Origin: JAQWQB01 sp047636995
GTDB lineage: Bacteria > Bacteroidota > Bacteroidia > Flavobacteriales_D > Sanyastnellaceae
Direction: 5' to 3'
Length of the DNA stretch: 26,533 bases
NCBI GenBank assembly: GCA_047636995.1
Contig: JBLIGQ010000038.1
Coordinates: forward strand, 1-26,533
A program made the translations under genes and the position numbers. Of this stretch, positions 16,596 through 24,554 are shown piece after piece. The notes beneath the pieces are model-generated. The model saw only the letters and a program-made list of their open reading frames with translations, ran no database searches and had not been told where the DNA came from. How positions within the stretch are numbered: the first letter of the stretch is position 1; each line of letters begins with the position of its first letter.

Positions 16596-17399
16596 TTATG
16601 AAGTCTTCAAATTTAATTCATTCAAAAGTTGTTGAAGGTAGACAGCTGCCAAATCGAGTCTTGATCCATACCAACTGAACATTTCTCCGTTTACTAACGG
16701 GAATCCACCCGAAATATTAGCTGTACTAGATTGAAATAAAAGTTGGTGTTTCTCACTAAAAGGAAATGGTTCACTTGAAAGGAACACAATTTCGGGACCT
16801 GCAGACTCTAGCTCTTTCAAAGTGATCTCAGGATACCTCCCTTCCCATTTCCTGACTACATTACTGAAGCCTAACCAAGACAACACGTCATCTATGAATG
16901 TTGCTTCTCCAGCAAACATAAGCGGGTCATTCCAGATGCAGTAGGCTACATTCATTTTTTTGGCAGCACCTTTTAATGTTTGCCACTTTTCTTCTGTTCT
17001 GTTTCTGATCTTTTGCGCCTCCCCTTCTTTGCCCAGAATAAGCCCCATTTGTGTCATCATGTCAAATGCCTCAGGTAAGTTCTTCACATCAGAAATCCAA
17101 ACAGGAAATTCCTTGGCTAGAGTCTCAATTTGATCTTTCGTATTCTCTTCCTTATTCGCGATGATTAAATCTGGATTGAGCGCTCTAATCTTATCTAAGT
17201 TGAGATTCTTCGTTCCACCGATGCGCTCTGTGCTTCGCCAATTCTCCTCAGGGTGAATGCAAAATTTCGTGATTCCTACAAGCGCCTCTTTCAAACCTAA
17301 GTCGAAAATAAATTCTGACTGGCTCGGCACTGTTGACACAATTCTCTTGGGCACAGCGTCAAGCTTCACAGGCCTTCCAAGTTGATCTTGGAACTGCAT
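16596..17399 (-). CDS. BtuF-like (helical-backbone) metal/cobalamin-binding protein without signal peptide
   Basis: 267 residues matching the ABC-transporter periplasmic binding fold of the BtuF/FepB type: N-terminal lobe with PKRIVSTVPSQSEFIFDLGL (18-37), VGITKFCIHPEE, RIGGTKNLNLDKIRALNPDLIIANKEEN, a long connecting helix (~105-145), and a C-terminal lobe with SWLGFSNV and EIVFLSSEPFPF. Relatives bind cobalamin or metal chelates outside the inner membrane. Here the protein starts directly with the mature fold (MQFQDQLGRPVKL), and the ATG overlaps the TAA of the upstream gene (TAATG), so a missed signal peptide is unlikely. It is therefore predicted to be cytoplasmic. No permease or ATPase gene is nearby. 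An intracellular corrinoid or metal-binding role is possible but unproven. Confidence 0.85.
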   Translation of the reverse strand: MQFQDQLGRPVKLDAVPKRIVSTVPSQSEFIFDLGLKEALVGITKFCIHPEENWRSTERIGGTKNLNLDKIRALNPDLIIANKEENTKDQIETLAKEFPVWISDVKNLPEAFDMMTQMGLILGKEGEAQKIRNRTEEKWQTLKGAAKKMNVAYCIWNDPLMFAGEATFIDDVLSWLGFSNVVRKWEGRYPEITLKELESAGPEIVFLSSEPFPFSEKHQLLFQSSTANISGGFPLVNGEMFSWYGSRLDLAAVYLQQLLNELNLKTS

Positions 17400-17782
17400 T
17401 ACAGTTGCAATAAGTTATCCAAATCTTGTTCGCTCAATTCAGTTACGCCTATTTCTTTTGCATTTTGAATGAGGATTTGGACTTTAAATGCATCCAATTT
17501 CAGGGCCAAGCCCAAGTCATGCAGGGCCATTGTTTCCTCATCAGAAATATCGCCATCTACCTTCGCCATTAGAACTGCCTGATAGAAGAGTCTGATCTTG
17601 TCAGATGGCTTTAACTTTTTTAGTCCTTTTGGAGTTTGATTTGCGGCTTCGCTTAGCTGATCTTTCGAGAAACCTGAACGCTCAGCAATCTTCAACAGCA
17701 TTTCAGTTTCTTTCTCTGCCAACAATCCATCAGACTTTACAATCTGAATTAATGTGCTCAATTTTGAATTTGGGTCAGTCAT
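17399..17782 (-). CDS. TerB-like (tellurite-resistance fold) small acidic helical protein
   Basis: 127 residues from the ATG at 17782-17780; the frame extends to 17830, but this start has a strong AAGGAGAG ribosome-binding site 8-9 nt upstream, unusual in this window. Two TerB-type acidic motifs are visible: IVKSDGLLAEKETEML (about 13-28) and MAKVDGDISDEETMAL (about 72-87), each in the family's D-G-x-x-x-x-x-E pattern that can bind metal. The rest is helical, without signal peptide or membrane segment. Its stop overlaps the start of the BtuF-like gene (TAATG), indicating translational coupling. It is divergent from dnaK, with which it shares a 196-bp upstream region. Function is not known; stress-related metal handling is a guess from the fold and neighbours. 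Confidence 0.75.
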   Translation of the reverse strand: MTDPNSKLSTLIQIVKSDGLLAEKETEMLLKIAERSGFSKDQLSEAANQTPKGLKKLKPSDKIRLFYQAVLMAKVDGDISDEETMALHDLGLALKLDAFKVQILIQNAKEIGVTELSEQDLDNLLQL

Positions 17783-17840
17783 TTCTTCTCTCCTTATTTC
17801 TACGCAATTTACAGAACTATGTCTGTTCAATCGTCATTTT

Positions 17841-17936
17841 GTCATGTAACAGAACCCAAAGCGAATGAACTGTCAGCAATAATCTGTCAAAATTGCATAG
17901 ATGTGACAGTGAAACCCAGTGGCACAATGATTGACA
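17841..17936. promoter_or_regulatory. Cluster of TGTCA/TGACA repeats between the terB-like gene and dnaK
   Basis: Within 96 bp there are TGTCA at 17841, 17872 and 17885 and the reverse form TGACA at 17904 and 17932. ACTGTCA (17870-17876) and TGACAGT (17904-17910) form a perfect inverted repeat; CTGTCA recurs at 17884. The last copy is inside TTGACA (17931-17936), which with TAAAAT (17952-17957, 15-nt spacer) looks like a housekeeping-type promoter for dnaK. No CIRCE element (TTAGCACTC-N9-GAGTGCTAA) is present. Confidence 0.45.
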
Positions 17937-17978
17937 AGAGAAAGATGAATTTAAAATAGCATATAAACGAATAACAAT

Positions 17979-19886
17979 ATGAGCAAGATTATCGGAATTG
18001 ACCTCGGTACAACAAACTCTTGTGTTGCTGTGATGGAAGGGAACGAACCAGTCGTTATCACCAACAGTGAAGGCAAGCGCACAACACCATCGATGGTCGC
18101 ATTTGTTGAAGGTGGCGAACGTAAAGTTGGAGATCCAGCAAAGCGTCAAGCAATCACCAACCCAACAAAAACGGTTTTCTCAATAAAGCGTTTCATGGGG
18201 AATGCCTTCAACGAAGTAACTAAAGAGGCAGGACGTGTTCCTTACAAAGTAGTGAAAGGAGACAACAACACCCCTCGTGTAAAGATTGATGACAGAATGT
18301 ATTCTCCACAAGAGATTTCTGCCATCATTCTTCAGAAAATGAAAAAGACAGCCGAAGATTATTTGGGTACCGAAGTTACTGAAGCAGTAATTACTGTTCC
18401 TGCATACTTCAATGATGCACAAAGACAGGCGACCAAAGAAGCTGGTGAAATAGCCGGATTGACAGTAAAGCGCATCATCAATGAGCCAACTGCAGCTGCA
18501 TTGGCTTATGGTCTTGATAAGAAGATGGTTGATCAGAAGATTGTTGTATTTGACCTTGGTGGTGGAACACACGATGTTTCTATCCTTGAGTTAGGAGACG
18601 GCGTTTTCGAAGTATTGTCTACAGATGGTGACACGCATCTTGGAGGAGATGACTTTGACCACTTGATCATTGACTTTTTGGTAGATGAGTTCAAAAACGA
18701 AAACGGTGGCTTGGACTTGACAAAAGACCCAATGGCACTTCAGCGATTGAAAGAAGCTGCTGAAAAAGCAAAAATTGAGCTTTCTTCTACAACTTCTACG
18801 GAAATCAATTTGCCATACATCATGCCAGTTGATGGCATTCCGAAGCACTTGGTGCGCTCAATGACGCGAGCGAAGTTTGAGCAACTTGCTGATTCTTTGA
18901 TTCGCAGATCAATTGAGCCTTGTGAAACAGCCATGAAAGCTGCAGGATTGTCAAAATCAGACATCGACGAAGTAATTCTTGTTGGTGGATCAACACGTAT
19001 CCCTGCAATTCAAGAAGCTGTAAAGAAATACTTCGGAAAGGAGCCTTCGAAAGGAGTTAATCCGGATGAAGTAGTGGCTATTGGTGCTGCAATCCAAGGT
19101 GGTGTTCTTACAGGTGAGGTAAAAGATGTACTTCTACTTGATGTTACTCCGCTCTCTTTAGGAATTGAAACAATGGGAGGTGTTTTCACTAAACTCATTG
19201 AAGCAAATACAACTATTCCTACCAAGAAGTCTGAAACATTCTCTACTGCTAGTGATAGCCAACCTTCTGTTGAAATTCACGTTTTGCAAGGAGAAAGAGC
19301 TCAGGCAAAAGATAACCGCACAATTGGAAAGTTCCACTTAGACGGTTTGCCACCTGCACCAAGAGGTGTTCCTCAAATTGAAGTGATCTTTGATATTGAC
19401 GCAAACGGAATCATCAAAGTAAGTGCGCTTGATAAGGCTACGAACAAAGAGCAATCTATTCGTATTGAAGCTTCTTCAGGACTGACTGAGGAAGAAATCA
19501 ATCGCATGCGTAAGGAAGCTGAAGCGAATGCTGACGCTGACAATAAAATACGTGAGGAAATTGAAACCATCAATAAAGCTGACAGCACTATTTTCCAAAC
19601 GGAAAGCCAGTTGAAGGAATACGGTGACAAGATTCCAGCTGAAAAGCGCGCTCCAATTGACGAAGCTTTGACTGAGCTGAAAGCAGCGCACGAAAGCAGA
19701 GACATCGACGCAATTAATACCTCTTTGGAAAAGCTGAATACTACATTCCAAGCTGCTAGCCAGGAAATGTACGCTGCAAGCCAAGAAGGACAACCAGCTG
19801 AAGGCGGTGAGCCACAAGCTGAAGGTGCTTCTGCTGATGAAGAAGTAACAGATGTTGACTTCGAAGAAGTAAAGGAAGAAAAATAA
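17979..19886 (+). CDS. dnaK: Molecular chaperone DnaK (Hsp70)
   Basis: 635 residues, full length. ATPase domain (1 to ~380) with phosphate-1 motif IGIDLGTTNS (5-14), phosphate-2 region DLGGGTHDVSILE (~191-203) and adenosine motif ILVGGSTRIPAI (~330-341). The DVLLLDVTPLSLGIET linker region follows, then the substrate-binding domain, a helical lid, and the conserved acidic C-terminal tail EEVTDVDFEEV. The His in GGGTHD (Phe in E. coli DnaK) is, to my knowledge, a common Bacteroidota variant. DnaK folds and rescues proteins with DnaJ and GrpE, neither of which is in the window, so dnaK appears to stand alone, closed by its own terminator. Regulation is suggested by the repeat-rich upstream region, but no CIRCE site is seen. 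Confidence 0.98.
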   Translation: MSKIIGIDLGTTNSCVAVMEGNEPVVITNSEGKRTTPSMVAFVEGGERKVGDPAKRQAITNPTKTVFSIKRFMGNAFNEVTKEAGRVPYKVVKGDNNTPRVKIDDRMYSPQEISAIILQKMKKTAEDYLGTEVTEAVITVPAYFNDAQRQATKEAGEIAGLTVKRIINEPTAAALAYGLDKKMVDQKIVVFDLGGGTHDVSILELGDGVFEVLSTDGDTHLGGDDFDHLIIDFLVDEFKNENGGLDLTKDPMALQRLKEAAEKAKIELSSTTSTEINLPYIMPVDGIPKHLVRSMTRAKFEQLADSLIRRSIEPCETAMKAAGLSKSDIDEVILVGGSTRIPAIQEAVKKYFGKEPSKGVNPDEVVAIGAAIQGGVLTGEVKDVLLLDVTPLSLGIETMGGVFTKLIEANTTIPTKKSETFSTASDSQPSVEIHVLQGERAQAKDNRTIGKFHLDGLPPAPRGVPQIEVIFDIDANGIIKVSALDKATNKEQSIRIEASSGLTEEEINRMRKEAEANADADNKIREEIETINKADSTIFQTESQLKEYGDKIPAEKRAPIDEALTELKAAHESRDIDAINTSLEKLNTTFQAASQEMYAASQEGQPAEGGEPQAEGASADEEVTDVDFEEVKEEK

Positions 19887-19907
19887 TTCTTGATCTAGAA
19901 TAACATT

Positions 19908-19935
19908 AAAAGGAGGTTTCGGCCTCCTTTTTTTT
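19908..19935 (+). terminator. Rho-independent terminator after dnaK
   Basis: AAAAGGAGG (19908-19916), loop TTTCGG, CCTCCTTTT (19923-19931), within a run of T residues to 19935. It lies about 20 bp after the dnaK stop. Confidence 0.88.
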
Positions 19936-20027
19936 GTCCTAAATTTCTCCTTTTGTAAGCGCCCACTTTGTGTAAAAAAGTGTTGAATAGTTTTCCTTTC
20001 ACGGAGCTAACCTGAAGACAATTCTCT

Positions 20028-20035
20028 TAGTTTTG
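20028..20035 (+). promoter_or_regulatory. Candidate -7 promoter element for mscL
   Basis: TAGTTTTG fits TAnnTTTG exactly and ends 27 nt before the preferred mscL ATG at 20063, close to the spacing seen for the elements at 7191 and 7949. No TTTG is found 19-20 nt upstream. Confidence 0.3.
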
Positions 20036-20062
20036 AATACCTCTAATCCAAAACTAAAAGTT

Positions 20063-20464
20063 ATGCTAAAGGAATTTAAAGCGTTTATTACAAAGGGCAA
20101 TGTGCTAGATATGGCAGTTGGTCTTATAATGGCAACGTACTTCGGTGCTATTATCAAATCATTTGTAACTGATATCTTGATGCCACCTATAGGCCAAGCA
20201 ATTGGCGGTGTAGATTTTAATGAACTCAAAATGTTAATTGGCGCGAATGCAGACGCCGAAGGAAACATGACTGAAGTATTCATTAGCTATGGTGTCTTCA
20301 TCAACACTATTATTACATTCATCATTGTTGCTTTCGCCATTTTTCTGGTTGTAAAAGGAGTTGCAAGTATGAAGAAAAAAGAAGCTGAGGCTCCAGCCGC
20401 CCCTCCAGCTCCTTCGAAAGAAGAAGTGCTTCTAACTGAAATTCGCGACGCTCTCAAAAAATAA
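20063..20464 (+). CDS. mscL: Large-conductance mechanosensitive channel MscL
   Basis: 133 residues, close to the usual ~136. The N-terminus MLKEFKAFITKGNVLDMAVGLI is the classic MscL amphipathic helix and start of TM1, followed by a periplasmic loop (~45-72) and TM2 (~74-95, FINTIITFIIVAFAIFLVV). The cytoplasmic tail has the family end KEEVLLTEIRDALKK. The channel opens under membrane tension to release solutes after osmotic downshock. The frame can be read from a TTG at 20033, but the ATG at 20063 gives the standard family start. It is flanked by terminators on both sides and so is a single-gene unit. Confidence 0.96.
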   Translation: MLKEFKAFITKGNVLDMAVGLIMATYFGAIIKSFVTDILMPPIGQAIGGVDFNELKMLIGANADAEGNMTEVFISYGVFINTIITFIIVAFAIFLVVKGVASMKKKEAEAPAAPPAPSKEEVLLTEIRDALKK

Positions 20465-20484
20465 TTCCTGTCGTATTATAAATT

Positions 20485-20517
20485 AAAAGGCCGTGACTTC
20501 ACGGCCTTTTTTTTATT
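20485..20517 (+). terminator. Rho-independent terminator after mscL
   Basis: GGCCGTG (20489-20495), loop ACTT, CACGGCC (20500-20506), extended by A/T pairs (AAAA before, T-run 20507-20514 after). It lies 20 bp after the stop. Confidence 0.9.
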
Positions 20518-20594
20518 TAAAAAAAAATGTGTCTTTTTCGTGATTGAAGGTCGCTCATGAAAACTAATTTGCACAACATTTGTTAGGATGTCAA

Positions 20595-22889
20595 ATGAGC
20601 GATAAGTTGAAGTACAAAAGAGGAGCGAGAATCACATTGTTGATCTTAGCTGGGTTAACAGGATTGAGCATTTGGTTGGCTTCTAATTTGGGATTTGACT
20701 ATAACTTCGAAAATTTCTTTCCTAAAAACGATCCTGAAACTGACTTCTTCAGTGAATTCAGACATAACTTCGAAAGTGACAATGATTTTGTCATCGTAGG
20801 TCTTCAAAACAATGAAGGTATTTTTCAAACTGATTTCCTTGCACGCGTAGACTCTATTGCCTCTGTTCTTGGGGAACTGGCTGATGTAGACACTGTAATT
20901 ACTCCAACCAAGTTTCAAACGGTTTACAAAGACCCGGTTGGTGGATTTCATTCTATCCCACTCCTTAAACGAGCCAGTGAAACAGCTCTGAAGAAAGACA
21001 GTGCAAACATCTGGGACCAAGGAGAAATGGTAGGAAGTATTTTCTCTGAAAACGGAAAAGCCATTTGCCTCCAAGTCAAACACAAACAGTATTTATCTAA
21101 ACTGGATTGTGACACATTGGCTGTTCGCATGCAAGACGTCGTGTACAATGCCAACTTTGACGAGGCGCACGTGGTGGGAAGAGCTGTGGGACAATCTTAC
21201 TATGTTAATATGATGCAAACGGAGTTGACCATCTTCGTTTCATTGGGCATTTTGCTCATTGTCCTGTTTCTGTTTATTGCCTTTAGATCTGCCTGGGGTA
21301 TTTGGGTGCCAATAACCGTTGTTCTGCTCTCTGTAGTCTGGATTCTCGGTATCATGAAACTCTGTGGAAAACAGATCGACTTGATGCTCATTGTTTTGCC
21401 TACCATCATCTTTGTTGTGGGAATGAGCGATGTGGTCCATGTGCTCTCCAAGTATTTTGAAGAATTGAGAAAAGGAATTCCGAAGTATGAAGCCATCAAA
21501 ATTTCATTCAAAGAAATTGGTCTGGCTACATTTCTTACTTCATTGACCACAGCCATTGGGTTTCTCACCCTTCTCACTTCTAGTATAACCCCCATTGCTG
21601 ATTTTGGCGTTTACACTGCCATAGGCGTTTTTGTTGCTTACATTTTAGCCTACTCTCTTCTGCCAGCAGTGCTCATTCTAAGCAAAGCACCTGCCATTTC
21701 TGACCAGAAACAAGAAAAACTGTTTTGGACCAGACAACTTCGGAAAGGCTTTCTTTTTACCATGAGAAACCGAAAAATGATCCTTTTCGGTTCCTTTATC
21801 GTCATTGTGGTTTCAAGCATTGGTATGTCACGCATAAAAGTTAACAACTTCATCCTTGAAGACCTGCGTGAAGGTGATGCGCTGAAGCAAGAGTTTGTCT
21901 ACTTCGAAGAAAACTTCTCTGGCGGCCGGCCGTTTGAAATGGCCATTCTCTTGAATGATTCCGTTTCTGTTTTCGACCTAGAGGTCCTTAACGATTTAGA
22001 TCGTTTAGATCAATTCTTAATCAATGAATATAAAGTTGGAACGTTGATTTCGCCTTCTGTAATGATTAAACTCGGAAACAGACAGCTGAATGGGAATACG
22101 CCAGACTCCTACTCCATTCCTTCGTCCCAAAAAGAAGTTAATCGCATTCTGAAGTTAGTTGAACGTTTTGATGCTGACAGTATGCTGCGCCTCTTCGTCA
22201 ATGAAGAGAAACAAATGGCCAGATACAGCGGTAAGGTTGGTGATTATGGTGCCATTTACTTCAATAAAGAGAATGAAGAACTACAAACATTCTTGCAAGA
22301 AGAATTGCCCAACCGTAAATTCGATTTGCGCGTCACAGGAACAGCAAACTTAATTGACCACAACAATAAAACGTTAGCAGTTGACATGATTGGAGGTTTG
22401 GTCATTGCCTTTTTTGTGGTGGCCATCATTGTAGGCATCATGTTCAAGAACATTAAGATGGTGGTCATCTGTTTGATTCCTAACTTTCTCCCCCTATTAA
22501 TGATTGCAGGAATAATGGGCTTCATGGGCATAGATCTCAAAGTTAGCACGTCAATCATCTTCACCATTGCTTTCGGAATTGCTGTAGATGACACAATTCA
22601 CTTCATGTCAAAACTTCGACTTCAATTAGCGCAGGGGAGAAGTGTGTTATATGCCGTTAAACGAACTTATTTCAGCACCGGAAAAGCCATTATCATTACG
22701 AGTATCATTCTATGCGGTGGGTTTTTGACCTTAATTTTATCTGAATTCTTGGGCACCTATTATATTGGGTTACTCATTAGTTTAACATTGCTTTTTGCGG
22801 TACTGGCAGATTTAATGTTACTTCCTGTATTGATTACTTATTTCTATCAAACAAAGAAGCCTGTTATTACTAAAATTGAGGACGCATGA
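20595..22889 (+). CDS. MMPL/RND-superfamily transporter
   Basis: 764 residues from the ATG at 20595 (the frame can be read from a TTG at 20580). Twelve-helix layout in two repeats: TM1 (~14-32), a large extracytoplasmic loop containing the FFPKNDPE motif soon after TM1, TMs 2-6 (~213-360), TM7 (~395-413), a second large loop, and TMs 8-12 (~590-750). The two halves carry related sequences after the fourth-helix position: VVGMSDVVHVLSKYFEELR and IAVDDTIHFMSKLRLQLAQ. Both keep the D-x-x-H-x-x-S-K pattern, with D expected in proton coupling. Relatives (HpnN/MMPL type) move lipids or other hydrophobic compounds; the cargo here is unknown. The stop codon overlaps the start of the HAD pseudogene (ATGA), so the two genes were once co-translated. 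Confidence 0.92.
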   Translation: MSDKLKYKRGARITLLILAGLTGLSIWLASNLGFDYNFENFFPKNDPETDFFSEFRHNFESDNDFVIVGLQNNEGIFQTDFLARVDSIASVLGELADVDTVITPTKFQTVYKDPVGGFHSIPLLKRASETALKKDSANIWDQGEMVGSIFSENGKAICLQVKHKQYLSKLDCDTLAVRMQDVVYNANFDEAHVVGRAVGQSYYVNMMQTELTIFVSLGILLIVLFLFIAFRSAWGIWVPITVVLLSVVWILGIMKLCGKQIDLMLIVLPTIIFVVGMSDVVHVLSKYFEELRKGIPKYEAIKISFKEIGLATFLTSLTTAIGFLTLLTSSITPIADFGVYTAIGVFVAYILAYSLLPAVLILSKAPAISDQKQEKLFWTRQLRKGFLFTMRNRKMILFGSFIVIVVSSIGMSRIKVNNFILEDLREGDALKQEFVYFEENFSGGRPFEMAILLNDSVSVFDLEVLNDLDRLDQFLINEYKVGTLISPSVMIKLGNRQLNGNTPDSYSIPSSQKEVNRILKLVERFDADSMLRLFVNEEKQMARYSGKVGDYGAIYFNKENEELQTFLQEELPNRKFDLRVTGTANLIDHNNKTLAVDMIGGLVIAFFVVAIIVGIMFKNIKMVVICLIPNFLPLLMIAGIMGFMGIDLKVSTSIIFTIAFGIAVDDTIHFMSKLRLQLAQGRSVLYAVKRTYFSTGKAIIITSIILCGGFLTLILSEFLGTYYIGLLISLTLLFAVLADLMLLPVLITYFYQTKKPVITKIEDA

Positions 22890-23543
22890 AACTGGCCGTC
22901 TTTGATTTTGACGGCACATTAACTGATTCCACTCAATTAGATGATCAATGCATAGCAGCCACTTTCACTCATTTTCTTGGGCCTAAGGCAACGTGCAATT
23001 GGCAGGCGATTACGCATGTTACTGACCCAATCATTGTAAGGGAGAACGCATCACCTGTAAACCATGCCCTCAAACAATGTATGAAGAAATAAAGAAGTAT
23101 TTTTTGATGCTCTTGCAGAGCGAAGCAGAGGTCAATGCCTCCAGATTTTCCCGGGTACCGAATTGCCTCATATTTATCCATGAGCTGCAAAAAGAAGGCG
23201 TTCATATTGGACTGGGCACGGGATCATGGAAAGCTTCTGCTGAAATCAAATTAACAGCGGCGGCTATACCTTTTGATGGTTTCTACTTTGGCCATGCAGA
23301 CCTCGCTTCTTCACGCACAGCAATTGCAGCAAATGTTTTAGCGTAAGCCGCTGCCAAATTAGGACGGTGCCAGACCAAGTGTGCTACTTCGGTGATGGTT
23401 GATGAAACTACAAAACAATGAAGCTCCTGGATTGGCCTTTCATTGGTGTAGATTAAAAAAAGAATGGTAACCTCACCAAATTAGGAGCGAAACACGTCAT
23501 TGAAGATTATTCCAGCATCAAGGTTTTTGCACTCTTTTGTTAG
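22886..23543 (+). pseudogene. HAD-superfamily phosphatase, decayed by several frameshifts and stops
   Basis: The start is intact (MKLAVFDFDGTLTDSTQ, HAD motif I with the DxDGT Asp nucleophile) and overlaps the transporter stop (ATGA). The first frame ends at a TAA at 23090-23092. The homologous sequence continues in a second frame (MYEEIKKYFL ... VHIGLGTGSWKASAEIKLTAAAIPFDGFYFG, motif II region) to a TAA at 23344-23346. It continues in a third frame from 23379 (VCYFGDG, motif IV region), slips again around 23400 (DETTKQ, the expected Trp lost) and 23417, and ends PFIGVD-stop-KKNGNLTKLGAKHVIEDYSS with a TAA at 23454-23456. At least five lesions are needed to restore one protein of about 215 residues. 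The family relationship is clear; loss of function is highly likely unless the sequence quality is poor. Confidence 0.9.
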
Positions 23544-23557
23544 AACGCGTACTTTAG
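23526..23557 (+). promoter_or_regulatory. Candidate promoter of the glycosylasparaginase gene
   Basis: TTTG (23526-23529), a 20-nt spacer and TACTTTAG (23550-23557, one mismatch to TAnnTTTG) fit the two-part Bacteroidota promoter. It ends 19 nt before the ATG at 23577 and lies inside the last codons of the decayed HAD gene. Confidence 0.4.
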
Positions 23558-23576
23558 ACGAAAATATAGATGTGTT

Positions 23577-24554
23577 ATGTCCAATAGAAGATCTTTTCTC
23601 CAGAAACTTTCAGCTTCTGTTGCAGCAATAGGACTCATTCCCTTGACCTCTTTTGCATCTACTAGTCTAAAACGAAAAGGCGCGCGTTACAAAAAGGGGT
23701 TGGTCATTAGCACATGGAATCATGGTATTCCAGCAAACGCCACTGCTTGGGAAATCATCTCTAACGGCGGAACGGCAGTTGATGCCGCAGAAATGGGTGC
23801 ACGAAGAGTAGAAGAAGACCCTACAGGTCAGAGTGTTGGGATTGGCGGAATGCCAGACCGGGACGGAACAGTAACACTAGATGCTTGCATTATGGATTCT
23901 AAAGGCAAAGCCGGAGCGGTTGCTTATCTGGAAGACATCCTTCACCCGATCTCAGTTGCACGAAAGGTCATGGATGAAACACCTCACGTAATGTTAGCTG
24001 GAGACGGAGCCAAGCGATTTGCTTTGGAAAATGGATTCACTACAACTAATCTTCTGACGGAATCTTCAAGAAAAGCATGGCTAAAATGGTCAAAAGAAGC
24101 GAACTACAAACCAGTCATTAATATTGAAAACCATGACACTATAGGCCTAATTTCGATGGACAAAAATGGTGATCTAGCGGGTTCATGCACAACCAGTGGT
24201 GTTGCTTTTAAGATGAAGGGACGAGTTGGAGACAGTCCCATCATTGGTGCCGGACTATTTGTAGATAACGAAGTTGGAGCAGCAACAGCTACTGGAATGG
24301 GCGAGTTTGTAATGAGAACCTTAGGCTCTTTCTTAATCGTAGAATTAATGAGACAAGGGGCAACACCTCAAGAAGCATGCGAAGAAGGGATTAGAAGAAT
24401 TGTTGCGGGCTATGATGTTTCTCAAATTCAGGTGGGCTATTTAGCTACAGATACTGAGGGAAACATTGGCGCATATGCGATACATCCTGGATTCAACTAC
24501 GCCATTTATAAAGATGGTAAAAACATTATGATTGACTCGCCGTCTCACCTTTAA
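23577..24554 (+). CDS. N4-(beta-N-acetylglucosaminyl)-L-asparaginase (glycosylasparaginase), Tat-exported
   Basis: 325-residue Ntn-hydrolase that cleaves the GlcNAc-Asn bond of N-glycopeptides. The N-terminus SNRRSFLQKLSASVAAIGLIPLTSFAS has a twin-arginine export motif (NRRSFLQK), so the protein is expected outside the cytoplasm. Features: an alpha-chain start ISTWNHG, the GGTAVDA segment (64-70), the self-cleavage site HD|T with nucleophile T188 in NHDTIGLI (185-192), and the beta-chain motif TATGMGE. Length and motif order match the enzyme characterised from Elizabethkingia (Flavobacterium) meningoseptica. A normal asparaginase of the same fold is the main alternative, but the WNHG and HDTIGLI pattern favours the glyco-enzyme. 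Its 3' end overlaps the convergent receiver-like gene by 29 bp. Confidence 0.92.
   Translation: MSNRRSFLQKLSASVAAIGLIPLTSFASTSLKRKGARYKKGLVISTWNHGIPANATAWEIISNGGTAVDAAEMGARRVEEDPTGQSVGIGGMPDRDGTVTLDACIMDSKGKAGAVAYLEDILHPISVARKVMDETPHVMLAGDGAKRFALENGFTTTNLLTESSRKAWLKWSKEANYKPVINIENHDTIGLISMDKNGDLAGSCTTSGVAFKMKGRVGDSPIIGAGLFVDNEVGAATATGMGEFVMRTLGSFLIVELMRQGATPQEACEEGIRRIVAGYDVSQIQVGYLATDTEGNIGAYAIHPGFNYAIYKDGKNIMIDSPSHL

Noticed and set aside
17783..17830. N-terminal extension of the TerB-like protein
   Set aside because: The ATG at 17782 has a strong ribosome-binding site; the extra residues do not fit the domain.
17783..17978. CIRCE/HrcA heat-shock operator before dnaK
   Set aside because: No TTAGCACTC-N9-GAGTGCTAA or close variant is present.
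17817..19817. Several minus-strand open frames of 60-130 codons across and just upstream of dnaK
   Set aside because: They are antisense shadows of a highly conserved gene, have no recognisable motif and are explained by dnaK codon use.
20033..20062. TTG start giving a 10-residue longer MscL
   Set aside because: The extension is not part of the MscL family, and the TTG overlaps the promoter-like TAGTTTTG.
22886..23346. Two separate small proteins in the HAD region
   Set aside because: Together with a third frame they line up with one HAD phosphatase; separate genes would cut conserved motifs apart.
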